Shown: positions 20,903 to 28,934 of the stretch, piece by piece
Layout of the letters: every line of letters starts with the position of its first letter
Numbering within the stretch: position 1 is the first letter of the stretch
NCBI GenBank assembly: GCA_002786165.1
Contig: PEQK01000015.1
Location: 1-64,000 of the forward strand
Direction: 5' to 3'
Source: Legionella sp.
GTDB lineage: Bacteria; Pseudomonadota; Gammaproteobacteria; Legionellales; Legionellaceae
Length of the DNA stretch: 64,000 bases
Translations under genes and position numbers: made by a program
Notes under the pieces: generated by a model
The model's database searches: none
What the model was told of the DNA's origin: nothing
What the model saw: only the letters and a program-made list of their open reading frames with translations

Positions 20903-21556
20903 ATGCGGAAATTATTGGTGTGTTCACTCTTTTTTCTAGGTGTCTTTTCATCATATGTGGCCACCGCCTACGGCGTCCATGAAGATCATCCCTATGAATA
21001 TACCATCAAAAAAGATGTTTATAAATTGTATGAGATCTATCAAATCAACTCTCCTCGCAAAGATACGTATTCAGGATCCATCAAAAAAAGTCCTTTTCGT
21101 CTTCATAGAACATACGATTTATCCAATCAAACCGGATGGCAAGCCACCGGGGTGATCCCATTTATTTCTTCTGGCAGTTTATACAATTGGGCCAAAGATA
21201 TTAACATTTATGACACTTTAGGTATTAAAATTGGTTTTATTGATGGTAATTTAGCGACCTTGGAAGCTGCTAAATTTGACTTTTACGAGTATGATGCCGC
21301 GGGCAATTCGATAAGAGTCGGCACTGCGTATTCAAACAAACATTTTGATCGGTTTGTGGTGTTTGGTGCCGCCAATGATCCTCGCCCTATTGCTGAGCTC
21401 AATCGTCATCTTAGTGAAAAAACTTGGACGGTCACTGTGCACTATCCAGACATGATTGATGATCGCATCATTCGAATTTTTTCTGCGTTTGCCGTTGATT
21501 ATGAGGACAAGTTTTTAACACCTCCGGCCCCTCCTTTGCTCGAACCCATCAGCTAG
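20903..21556 (+). CDS. exported protein of unknown function
   Basis: A protein of 217 residues with a clear signal peptide: Lys/Arg at 2-3, a hydrophobic stretch at 4-17, and cleavage probably after ATA near residue 22. The mature part is beta-rich with alternating hydrophobic and charged strands (for example IKIGFIDGNLATLEAAKFDF). That pattern is reminiscent of Tubby/LURP-like beta barrels, but the likeness is weak. The C-terminus is Pro-rich. It starts 9 bases after the gyrB stop with GGAG 6 bases before the ATG, so it may be cotranscribed with gyrB. Probably periplasmic; function unknown. Confidence 0.7.
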   Translation: MRKLLVCSLFFLGVFSSYVATAYGVHEDHPYEYTIKKDVYKLYEIYQINSPRKDTYSGSIKKSPFRLHRTYDLSNQTGWQATGVIPFISSGSLYNWAKDINIYDTLGIKIGFIDGNLATLEAAKFDFYEYDAAGNSIRVGTAYSNKHFDRFVVFGAANDPRPIAELNRHLSEKTWTVTVHYPDMIDDRIIRIFSAFAVDYEDKFLTPPAPPLLEPIS

Positions 21557-21579
21557 GCGTCAGAGATAAAGCAGCGCAG

Positions 21580-22218
21580 TCACGTCCCACGTTGGAAAAT
21601 ATGCTGGAGAAAATGCTGCACTCTAGCACCATCAAACATAGTCACGCCATAGTACCCACAACACGTTACAAGCGCTTTATTGGGGGTGATAAAAATCATG
21701 GTGGCTATTAAGTACGTGCTAAACTTAATTCGAGTTAAACCCAAGCTATAATTGACCAAATTATAAGGAATAAAAGGCGTTAATCGTAGTAAAGCCACGG
21801 ATTGCCAGCCTTTGTGTTCGATTTGCATCACCCATTTTTGCATACGACTATGTTCGGGTAATCGATAGGTATGTGGCCGAAGATAACGACTGATCGAAAA
21901 ACCGCAAGCAGCGCCTAAAGTTGCGCCCAGTACATTCAAGATAGTCCCCATCATAGGACCAAACAACACACCGCCAGCAAGCACTAGAAGCACGCCTGGC
22001 AAACAAAAAATACTCGCGAAACAATGGAGTACTAAAAAACCCACAGGTGCTAAAATACCAAGAAATGCCAGTTTTCTAAGCATAAAAGGCAAATTACCAG
22101 CAAAAACATAGGCCAGAACAACAAAAAATATGCTCGCAACTATCCATCGGATCTTTGTTTTGAAAAACCACAAGAATCTGGTGAGATCATTTAACCATTT
22201 GTTATTATGACATGACAT
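21580..22218 (-). CDS. TVP38/TMEM64 family (VTT domain) inner-membrane protein
   Basis: A protein of 212 residues with an N-terminal membrane segment (about 22-40) followed by a VTT/SNARE-associated domain. The region near residue 80 carries a GVLFGPMMGTILNVLGATLGA block, followed by the SRYL arginine motif. The LRLTPFIPYNLVNYSLGLT segment with its paired prolines resembles the re-entrant loop of DedA-like proteins, and a terminal membrane helix closes the domain. DedA and TVP38 proteins act in lipid scrambling or flipping; the exact substrate here is unknown. It is convergent with the exported-protein gene at 20903. Confidence 0.85.
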   Translation of the reverse strand: MSCHNNKWLNDLTRFLWFFKTKIRWIVASIFFVVLAYVFAGNLPFMLRKLAFLGILAPVGFLVLHCFASIFCLPGVLLVLAGGVLFGPMMGTILNVLGATLGAACGFSISRYLRPHTYRLPEHSRMQKWVMQIEHKGWQSVALLRLTPFIPYNLVNYSLGLTRIKFSTYLIATMIFITPNKALVTCCGYYGVTMFDGARVQHFLQHIFQRGT

Positions 22219-22372
22219 TGTAGTGACATTGTAAACATGAATTCGTTCATGATTATAATGAATTCATTTTTAAATGCTTCAATTATCTTGTTTGCACACC
22301 AGAATTATTAAAAATAATTCCGTTAACTAGCGCCTATATTTGCATTAAGTGCCAACTTATTGTATAATTTGT

Positions 22373-22378
22373 CGTTAA
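22373..22378 (+). promoter_or_regulatory. possible minus-10 box for the 22479 gene
   Basis: A perfect TATAAT with TTG just before it lies about 100 bases upstream of the GTG start at 22479. A minus-35 match (TGCCAA at 22350-22355) is weak. If used, it gives a leader of roughly 95 bases. Confidence 0.3.
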
Positions 22379-22478
22379 AAAGTTGTTATGCTGACAATTA
22401 CTATCTATTTTTTGCCCGGCTACTGCGTCTAAAGACGAACACTTGGGCTTTAAGTGATCTTATAACAGGAGGTTTATT

Positions 22479-23177
22479 GTGTTTGCTAGACGCGGAGTTG
22501 CCTTAACAATTGCCCATATCGGTGTGTTTTCTACCGCTCGCACCACATGCGACCCAAAAAAACCTAAAAAAATCCCACTGATGGACATCATTCCTCCTTT
22601 CAAATCGAATCAAAAAGGTTCTTTTGTAAACGAAATAACCTGTGCAACTTGGGGAAATGAATGTGCGCAAGATTATCAAAAACTACAATACGGCCCTACT
22701 AATTTTTTAACCATAATCGCCTTTTTGCGATTATTAGGTGCAGAAGAAATATCTCTTGCACAAATTAGTTATAATATAATCACCAGAAAAGCCTATATCA
22801 ATCAACTGCCTACGCTGCCAGAAAAGATGGTACCCATATTAATGAATGATGTACCGCGGGCATTTCTTTCGATCAAAGAATTACATCCCAATACAAAACC
22901 AAAATCTCGTGATATGACCATAGAAAATGTACTTCATATTCTTCCTAGTTTAGTAGCTCAAGCTACTATAGAGTTTGATAACGATGCAATTTCAACTTTA
23001 TATCATGCGGTATCTGAACTCTCTGACGACGACATCCAGGTCTTTGTTGACCATTTTAGTCCCGATCAAAATGCCAAATTAAAAGATGATTTAAACCAAC
23101 GACTGATCACAGCCAGAAATGAGTGTAAGCACTATTGCAATGCTTTAGAAAGCACTCACCAAAGCAGCAGTCCATAG
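22479..23177 (+). CDS. hypothetical protein; C-terminal helices resemble those of the next gene
   Basis: Not recognised. The start is GTG with a perfect AGGAGG 6 bases upstream, so this start is firm. The product has 232 residues, is mostly helical and has no clear signal peptide, although the first 20 residues are mildly hydrophobic. Its C-terminal segment of about residues 170-222 (LYHAVSELSDDDIQVFVDHF) aligns by eye with the C-terminal segment of the 23299 product (MYQTISGLEDSDINDIVDEC), including a following Asp/Leu-rich helix. The two adjacent genes may therefore share a duplicated domain. Function unknown; an effector role is possible given the neighbours. Confidence 0.65.
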   Translation: MFARRGVALTIAHIGVFSTARTTCDPKKPKKIPLMDIIPPFKSNQKGSFVNEITCATWGNECAQDYQKLQYGPTNFLTIIAFLRLLGAEEISLAQISYNIITRKAYINQLPTLPEKMVPILMNDVPRAFLSIKELHPNTKPKSRDMTIENVLHILPSLVAQATIEFDNDAISTLYHAVSELSDDDIQVFVDHFSPDQNAKLKDDLNQRLITARNECKHYCNALESTHQSSSP

Positions 23178-23217
23178 CCTTCTGCTAAAAACGAACGATA
23201 TTTATTCAAAAAAATGC

Positions 23218-23223
23218 TATAAT
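23218..23223 (+). promoter_or_regulatory. extended minus-10 promoter for the 23299 gene
   Basis: TGC directly followed by TATAAT forms an extended minus-10 element. No good minus-35 is seen at 17 bases. The predicted start is near 23230, giving a leader of about 70 bases before the ATG at 23299. Confidence 0.4.
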
Positions 23224-23298
23224 AATAATCATTCGTTATCCTAAAGGCTCACTGAATTAAAAAATCAGTCATGGCCTCTAGTTAGAGTAGGAGGCAAT

Positions 23299-24456
23299 AT
23301 GTTTTCTTTTTTTAAACCCAAACCTATTCATATTTCATTATTACATCAAGCAAGGCGATCTGCTAATCGGGCTAACCCTCTTCAAAAAGTAAAGTCGATA
23401 CCTCTCTTACAGAATTCCACCCATTTGGTAAAAGCCACTGGGGTGTTGACGTTGGTCATGACCCCAACCATTGCTATGTATTTACTCAATCAAACTCTAA
23501 TCAATCAAAAAATAATTGCAGCTTCAGCACCAGAGCACCTTAAAGATAAAAACGATCCCAACCGGTTTGTTATAGGCATAGATGAATTAGAAGCGTATGG
23601 AGAGGGAGCGGGTAGTCATGGGCGCTCAAATCCAAAGAAAAAACAGCATAAATCGACAGAATCTGTAGGCTTTTTGAAAGAATCCGCCGAAGGCAAAAAT
23701 GGGTTTTTTAACGAACTTATCTACCACAGACTGGCTGAAAAAATATTTGGTGATTTGCATCCAAAAATTAAAATTATTGAAAAACAATTAGAACATCATC
23801 AATCTGAATATTTTCTTTATATTGAAAGCATAGGGTTTAATTCAGATTTAAAATCCTATGCACAGCAACAAAGTAACAGTCAAAACCCTCAAGATTTATC
23901 ATCTCTTACAATTGATAATTTAGGCCGGGCTGTCGCTTTTGCTGGGTTAATTCGATCCAGTGACTCTTATATGAAAAACTATGTGATTCGCACAGAACAT
24001 TATTTGGCCTTGTATCCCATCGATTTTGAATTAATTGATCATGACAGACCAATGTTGTTCGTTGATTTTTCATTAGATCCTAAATTAGCAACGGGTCAAT
24101 TAATTAAAAAAGCCATTATGGACTATCAACCCATCTCCGCGCTCCATCCAAACGAACAAAGAAGAATCCGTAAAGGTGGGGATACGGAAGCAGGCACGGG
24201 GTTTAAATATGGTGAGCCATTTTATGATTTACTTGAACGCTCTTGCCAACAAGATCTGGAAAATGGACAGATCCTGGAGATGTATCAAACTATTTCTGGA
24301 CTGGAAGACAGTGACATTAATGATATCGTGGATGAATGTGCGTTTTTGATGAATAAAGAAGAAATTGCGTTTTATAAAGACACATTACACCAGTTGGTAA
24401 AGGCAACTCAAACCTACTTAAACGAATCAAACCTGACGTTTCAGCCAAAATTATAA
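23299..24456 (+). CDS. kinase-like effector candidate with one membrane segment
   Basis: Not a named family. The protein has 385 residues and starts at an ATG with a strong AGGAGG 6 bases upstream. Residues 46-63 are a likely membrane span. The rest carries spaced motifs like those of protein or lipid kinases of the HipA/PI-kinase type: GFLKE (Lys127), then NELIYHRLAEKI (Glu139, a possible helix-C acid), a YLYIES-like hinge near 172-177, then SDSYMKNYVI (Asp222, Asn227) and PIDFEL (Asp242), matching the D-x4-N catalytic loop and a DFG-like metal motif. The catalytic-loop His is missing. The C-terminal helices resemble those of the gene before it. Kinase activity and secretion are inferences; only motif spacing supports them. 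Confidence 0.55.
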   Translation: MFSFFKPKPIHISLLHQARRSANRANPLQKVKSIPLLQNSTHLVKATGVLTLVMTPTIAMYLLNQTLINQKIIAASAPEHLKDKNDPNRFVIGIDELEAYGEGAGSHGRSNPKKKQHKSTESVGFLKESAEGKNGFFNELIYHRLAEKIFGDLHPKIKIIEKQLEHHQSEYFLYIESIGFNSDLKSYAQQQSNSQNPQDLSSLTIDNLGRAVAFAGLIRSSDSYMKNYVIRTEHYLALYPIDFELIDHDRPMLFVDFSLDPKLATGQLIKKAIMDYQPISALHPNEQRRIRKGGDTEAGTGFKYGEPFYDLLERSCQQDLENGQILEMYQTISGLEDSDINDIVDECAFLMNKEEIAFYKDTLHQLVKATQTYLNESNLTFQPKL

Positions 24457-24480
24457 TTTCCTTTGATGCTCACGGCAAAG

Positions 24481-24509
24481 CTCTCGTCGATCTCTCTTAA
24501 CGACGAGAG
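24481..24509 (+). terminator. strong hairpin after the kinase-like gene
   Basis: CTCTCGTCG at 24481-24489 pairs perfectly with CGACGAGAG at 24501-24509 around an 11-base loop, 25 bases after the stop at 24456. It lacks an immediate U-tract (a short TTTT follows about 15 bases later), so it may be a weak terminator or a 3-prime-end stabiliser. Confidence 0.5.
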
Positions 24510-24625
24510 AGCCCTACAAATAGTTTTAGATAAATCATGATTATATACAAAATGACTCAAGTATTATGCAATGTTGTCGATATTCTATCATATAGATAGG
24601 CAATTAGAATAATAGGGAGACAATA

Positions 24626-24832
24626 ATGCCAGCCACTCATACCTTAGAGGATACTTTTCTTGCTCAATTAAAACAGGATGAAACACCTGTATCCATTTTT
24701 TTAATCAATGGGATAAAATTACATGGTGTTGTTGATGACTATGATGAGTATGTCGTCATGTTGAAATCTGCAGCAACGCAGATGATTTTCAAGCATGCGA
24801 TTTCTACTGTTGTACCGGGACGTCCTGTATAA
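24626..24832 (+). CDS. hfq: RNA chaperone Hfq, divergent and tail-less
   Basis: An Sm-like protein of 68 residues, so only the core fold without the C-terminal tail of longer Hfqs. Sm1 reads [13 protein letters not shown], and Sm2 has [10 protein letters not shown] with the proximal-face Lys56-His57 kept. Divergences from the usual sequence are marked. The rim residues 16-19 are KQDE instead of the basic RRER type, Gln8 is Glu, and the DQF motif is DEY. Proximal uridine binding could persist through KH, but rim contacts with RNA bodies should be weak (inference). It stands alone, not beside miaA and hflX as the standard hfq does, so it may be a second copy. GGGAG lies 6 bases before the ATG. 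tRNA-Leu is 230 bases downstream. Confidence 0.88.
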   Translation: MPATHTLEDTFLAQLKQDETPVSIFLINGIKLHGVVDDYDEYVVMLKSAATQMIFKHAISTVVPGRPV

Positions 24833-25063
24833 AACCGAGGATGAACGATAGAAAGGGTCAATCAGTGTGTCGCCAATTGACCCAGTGGAATGACACATAG
24901 CAAGTCCAACCTCGCGCTCGTAATATCGCATATTTGGGGTATTCTTGCAAGGTTGAGAGCAGGGTTATGGGGGGTTTCTCAACCACATCATGTGTATCAA
25001 CACCTATTAACGCTCACATCAGTTGACTTCATGAGTATTCTTAGTTAACGTAGCCTCTTCATT

Positions 25064-25150
25064 GCCGAGGTGGTGGAATTGGTAGACACGCTAGCTTCAG
25101 GTGCTAGTGGAGGCAACTCCGTGGAGGTTCGAGTCCTCTTCTCGGTACCA
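25064..25150 (+). tRNA. tRNA-Leu (anticodon CAG)
   Basis: An 87-base gene including encoded CCA. Acceptor GCCGAGG pairs with TCTCGGT (two G-U pairs) before discriminator A. The D-loop is class-II type with GGTAGAC. The anticodon stem CTAGC/GCTAG encloses TTCAGGT, giving CAG. A long variable arm (TGGAGGCAACTCCGT) and a GGTTCGAGTCC T-arm follow. The 3-prime end is followed within 200 bases by an integrase remnant, so this tRNA probably served as an integration site. Confidence 0.96.
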
Positions 25151-25343
25151 TTGAGTATTTTCTTAACAATTCTCAATGGTTCAAAACGGCACATAACTTC
25201 TTGATTTATATTGTAATAATACAGACTTCTAGTTCTCAAATCGTTCTCAACTATTCGTTATTTTTCGTATATAACCGCGTGCACTTTGGGTAAGATCTTT
25301 ATCGATCTCTTTTCAAAGTTGCCGCTTGGTTGAGGTAACTGTA

Positions 25344-25439
25344 ATGCTTACAGATAGAAAGCTTCAATCCTTAAAAATAGAAGATGGAAAACGCCATGCT
25401 GATCGTCATGGCCTAGTACTTCATAAAATCATCGCATAA
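25344..25439 (+). pseudogene. remnant of a tRNA-targeting tyrosine integrase (N-terminus only)
   Basis: A short frame of 31 codons begins MLTDRKLQSLKIEDGKRHAD and continues RHGLVL before a stop. This matches the N-terminal arm-binding domain (DUF4102-type) of phage/island integrases, which begin LTDxxIxxLKPxxKxxKxxDxxGLxL. The rest of the enzyme (about 370 residues, with the catalytic Arg, His and Tyr) is absent. It sits 193 bases downstream of tRNA-Leu in the same direction, the normal place for such an integrase. Known: these integrases insert islands at tRNA 3-prime ends. Inferred: an island entered here and was later mostly lost. Confidence 0.72.
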
Positions 25440-25547
25440 TTAATAATTACTTACCCCGCGGTTGAGCATAACTAGACGTTTCGTGAACAGAAATAATCAA
25501 GCCATAATTGAAGTAGTAAACCCTAATGTTTCCGTGGATCAGTGAAA

Positions 25548-25850
25548 TCAATTTGCTCGCACATGCTCATAAATAATGTGCACGCGATCTAAATTAACAC
25601 GCTGTCTTGCTTTCCATAACTCGTAATTTGTTTGCATCTGCATCCAACTTTCAGGTGTTCTGCCAAAAGCTTTACTAAGCTTTAATGCCATTTCCGGAGA
25701 TAAATCTGATTCACCTTTGATAAGTCGTGAAAAAGTAGATGGAGCAACATCGAGATCGAGGGCTACCTTCCTCAAGCTGATATCTAAAGGCTTAATATAA
25801 GTTTCTTTTATAAATTCGCCAGGGTGGGGCGGGTTGTGTTGCATGGTCAT
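25548..25850 (-). CDS. higA: HigA family antitoxin
   Basis: A protein of 100 residues with an XRE helix-turn-helix. It opens with the HPGEFIKE motif typical of HigA, then a recognition region with SLRKVALDLDVAPSTFSRLI and a SPEMALKLSKAFGRTPESW segment. It binds the HigB toxin and usually represses its own operon. Its first base coincides with the last base of the higB frame, so the toxin gene comes first, the order normal for higBA. The pair lies beside an integrase remnant and tRNA-Leu, a typical island location. Confidence 0.92.
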   Translation of the reverse strand: MTMQHNPPHPGEFIKETYIKPLDISLRKVALDLDVAPSTFSRLIKGESDLSPEMALKLSKAFGRTPESWMQMQTNYELWKARQRVNLDRVHIIYEHVRAN

Positions 25851-26128
25851 CAGTGATAATCCTCATAATTAACGATATAAATATCTCCATCAACAAACTC
25901 AAAAGTGATGCGCCAGTTTCCGTTCACTGTGATAGACCAGAAATTTTTTCGATCTCCATTAAGCTGATGTAATCGATATCCTGGTAAATCCATATCTTCA
26001 ATAACTTGAGCGGTATCAAGAGCGCTAAGCTGTAGCCTTAATCTTTTTTTGTGCTTTGCTTGAATGCCAGCATAATCGCCTTTTTCAAAAAATAGTTTAA
26101 GGCCTTTGTGTTTGAAAGATTTTATCAT
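25850..26128 (-). CDS. higB: HigB family toxin (RelE/ParE superfamily mRNA interferase)
   Basis: A protein of 92 residues matching HigB. It begins MIKSFKHKGLKLFFEKGDY and contains LPGYRLHQLNGDRKNFWSI and a NWRITFEF strand, with a final VNYEDYH. Known members cleave mRNA on the ribosome and are neutralised by the adjacent HigA. All family blocks are present and the frame is intact, so it could be active. Confidence 0.92.
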   Translation of the reverse strand: MIKSFKHKGLKLFFEKGDYAGIQAKHKKRLRLQLSALDTAQVIEDMDLPGYRLHQLNGDRKNFWSITVNGNWRITFEFVDGDIYIVNYEDYH

Positions 26129-26428
26129 TCTCTTAATTTAGCATGTTGCGCATCACGAATCAATACAAACCCCAATAGTGAGTTTTATTTTGCACAATTC
26201 ATTAGCGTTTTCAAAGATCCCAACTGCAACGTTTTAATTGCATAAGCAGCCAATGCTGCAATGGATAAATCATTCGTGATGAGATAAAGCGTTCCTGTTG
26301 AGCCTGACGTGGTCAGTTAATAAAAGCTGCTGCGTAACGTGAGTAATTAATATCAACAATATTGTTACATTGATAACAAGCGTGCGATTTGTTAAAATTC
26401 GTTCTGTTTTATTATGATTTATTACCTC

Positions 26429-27397
26429 ATGTTTTCTAAAGTTGTAGCAACAGAGCAACCAAAATTATTGTCCCCATTAATTCAAGCAATAAACAATGAA
26501 GATGTTGCTGCCGTTTTACGTATTCTTGATAAGCTTAAACATGATTATATTCATAATGATAGTTCTCATAATGCTCAGATAACTATTGAGCGATTCAATG
26601 GAATGAAACATCTAATCCAGTATAGTGACGCTAATGAAAAGACCTTATATTTGTTACGTATGTTTTTGGATTATGAGAAGGATGCATTGCTCGGGATTAG
26701 TTTTTTACGCGGTTGGTCAGAGACTTTGTGTGAGCCCGCGCTTTTTGTGGCAATCAAGTACGATAAGAAAGAATTTTACTTGAATATATTAAAACATCCA
26801 AATGCTACACTCAATTTTACACGTTTTGGATATACACCTTTAAGCTATGCTGCTTTTTATGATAAGCATACGATGTTTAATGAAATATTAACAGATCCAA
26901 GAATGGATCCATGGTTGCCAGATAATATTCGTTCATTATTATGCCGAGAACAAGAGGAAACTCATACGGATGCCATACAAAACAATCAAATCTATCGTAA
27001 TGAATTTATAAGATTTTTTGCTTGTCGTACGTGCAATAACCCAGAAAAAACACGACAATTATTTCGGAATGCACCTGACATACTCAGTCTATTTGCGAAT
27101 CATCAAAAATTATTATCTGACTTCATATTAAAAGATAGCTTACCTAGCTTGGAAAGCAGTTATGAAGATAAGCGAGATTATTTTGAAATGCTCGTCAGAA
27201 TTAGCGACTCAGAAGGGCAAGATCCATCAACGCAAGATCCTTTTTATATGGTATTTGCAGAAGCCAAAAAACAAGCAGCAACTCCAAGTATATTTATATT
27301 TAATTTTTTTGGAAATACTGAGCATACTGGATCAGAGGTATTGGATAAGATTAAAGCTAGAGTAGAGATGAGTTCTAGCCAGAAACTGTTGAAATAA
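26429..27397 (+). CDS. ankyrin-like repeat protein
   Basis: About 322 residues from ATG at 26429 (the frame extends to 26414). Helical pairs of ankyrin type are seen in the N-terminal half, for example LLSPLIQAINNEDVAAVLRI at 13-32, a PALFVAIKYDKKEFYLNIL block, and GYTPLSYAAFYDKHTMFNEI with the TPL turn. The C-terminal half is charged and helical, with no recognised domain. No signal peptide or membrane span. Base use is clearly AT-rich. It sits in the presumed island scar after higBA. Ankyrin proteins of intracellular bacteria often act on host proteins, but its role is not known. Confidence 0.7.
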   Translation: MFSKVVATEQPKLLSPLIQAINNEDVAAVLRILDKLKHDYIHNDSSHNAQITIERFNGMKHLIQYSDANEKTLYLLRMFLDYEKDALLGISFLRGWSETLCEPALFVAIKYDKKEFYLNILKHPNATLNFTRFGYTPLSYAAFYDKHTMFNEILTDPRMDPWLPDNIRSLLCREQEETHTDAIQNNQIYRNEFIRFFACRTCNNPEKTRQLFRNAPDILSLFANHQKLLSDFILKDSLPSLESSYEDKRDYFEMLVRISDSEGQDPSTQDPFYMVFAEAKKQAATPSIFIFNFFGNTEHTGSEVLDKIKARVEMSSSQKLLK

Positions 27398-27519
27398 CAA
27401 GCTGGCCAAGCGCATTGGTAATTTATCAATCAAATTAAGCATTCATTATCAGCCCCGGAATAACAGAATGAAAATTATATTTGAATCTTGATTGGATAAT
27501 AAATTGAGTAGCAAATAAA

Positions 27520-27605
27520 GTGGGCCAAAAATGAATTTCATTCGCAGTTAATTCGGGCCAATTTTATGCTCTGATTGCGGGCCGAGGTGTTTTTGATTGC
27601 GAGCC
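27520..27605. other. degenerate GGGCC-containing repeats, possible insertion-sequence end remnant
   Basis: Within 86 bases the motif GGGCCAAAAAT, then GGGCCAATTTT, then GGGCCG recur, spaced by AT-rich stretches. Multiple short internal repeats of this kind occur at ends of some IS21-type elements. No transposase is seen nearby. If a remnant, it could mark the right edge of the island that starts at tRNA-Leu. Confidence 0.3.
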
Positions 27606-27686
27606 CTTACATATATCACTTAGTAAAAACGCCCTTGATCATTTGCCAAATATATTTAATCATGACTATATCTCATTGGCAAAAGG

Positions 27687-28934
27687 ATGTGCGTGAAAAC
27701 TCAAATGACACCCCCACACCGAGCGTGGTATTTCCTGCTGTGTTACTGCGCCTATAGTGCTTACACACTGGATTTTGTCATTCGCAAAGCCATACAGCCT
27801 CAGCTCATGGAATTGTACCATCTGAGCGCACCAGAACTTGCAGCACACTATCATATGGTCTATTGGGGGCTAGTGGCTGGTACCATTTTATTTGGCTGTT
27901 TGGTAAATATGCTTAATTTTCGCACCTGTTTTATTTTAATTTGGGTGTGCCAGATTTTAGGGCTTGTGAAGTTATTGGCACTATCTCCCATCATTCTCAC
28001 CACCCCTATGATTCATCAATTCAAATCAGGCATATTCCTTATGGGGCTAGCTGAGGGCGGTATTTTTGCATTGATTCACCCCCTTATTGCCTTGATATTT
28101 CAGGTGCCAGGACAAAGCAAAGTAAAATTCATGGCCTATTTGCATACCAATTGGCCTTTATTTACGGTTATTGGTGTTTTATTTGAGCAAACAATCGTGC
28201 ATTATCATCTGGATTGGTATTTAAATATTTACGTTATTCTTATTTTTCCTTGTTTATATCTGGTGTTGGCCTTATTTTTACCATTACCCAGCCATTCATT
28301 GAAACACCACATTCCTCTGTCTTCTCGAATCAAATCGACCATACGTCCCGGATATTTTCTGTTGTTTTTTTGTATGCTTTTTGCAACGACCATTGAAAAT
28401 AGTCCGCAAGTTTGGATTAGAAATGTCATCGAATCTCATTTACAGATCAATGGCATCAATAGTTTGTTTTTTTTGATATATGGATCTAGTTTACAATTCA
28501 TCTGTCGTTTGTTCGCAGGATCCATCACACAACGAATTTCACCGCCTGCATTACTGTGTATTGCGTCTGTATTGTGTGTCATGAGCTTATATTTACTGAG
28601 TATTTCTAACCAAACCACATGGTCAATCATCCCCGCTGGAATTTTTGCAGCCAGTATTGCCTTATATTGGCCAATTTATATTGCGATCATAGCAGATCGT
28701 TATCCTTTATCTGGAGGATTTGGCATGGGGTTAATGAATAGTGCAGGGTTTCTTTCGATGATATTAACGGTACCAACCGTAGCCAAGTTATCTCAATTAG
28801 AAGGTCTCAGTGGGGCTTTTTTAATTTTAACTTGGTACGGCATTCTCACCTTGATTTTATTATCTGCTGTGTATGCTTTTTTCAGATCTCAAGGCGGATA
28901 TAAAGTGTTTTCTTATTCCGAGCGTTCTTTATAA
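27687..28934 (+). CDS. MFS transporter
   Basis: A protein of 415 residues with about 12 membrane segments, of the major facilitator type. The loop after helix 2 is degenerate (FGCLVNMLNFRT), and helix 4-5 has GLAEGGIFALIHPLIA. A long basic central loop near residue 210 splits the two six-helix halves, and the second half has GGFGMGLMNSAGF. It resembles sugar-phosphate/anion-type MFS carriers common in Legionellales, but the substrate is unknown. ATG at 27687 is uncertain; a GTG at 27693 has a better-placed AAGGA. It overlaps the end of psd on the other strand by 6 bases. Confidence 0.85.
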   Translation: MCVKTQMTPPHRAWYFLLCYCAYSAYTLDFVIRKAIQPQLMELYHLSAPELAAHYHMVYWGLVAGTILFGCLVNMLNFRTCFILIWVCQILGLVKLLALSPIILTTPMIHQFKSGIFLMGLAEGGIFALIHPLIALIFQVPGQSKVKFMAYLHTNWPLFTVIGVLFEQTIVHYHLDWYLNIYVILIFPCLYLVLALFLPLPSHSLKHHIPLSSRIKSTIRPGYFLLFFCMLFATTIENSPQVWIRNVIESHLQINGINSLFFLIYGSSLQFICRLFAGSITQRISPPALLCIASVLCVMSLYLLSISNQTTWSIIPAGIFAASIALYWPIYIAIIADRYPLSGGFGMGLMNSAGFLSMILTVPTVAKLSQLEGLSGAFLILTWYGILTLILLSAVYAFFRSQGGYKVFSYSERSL

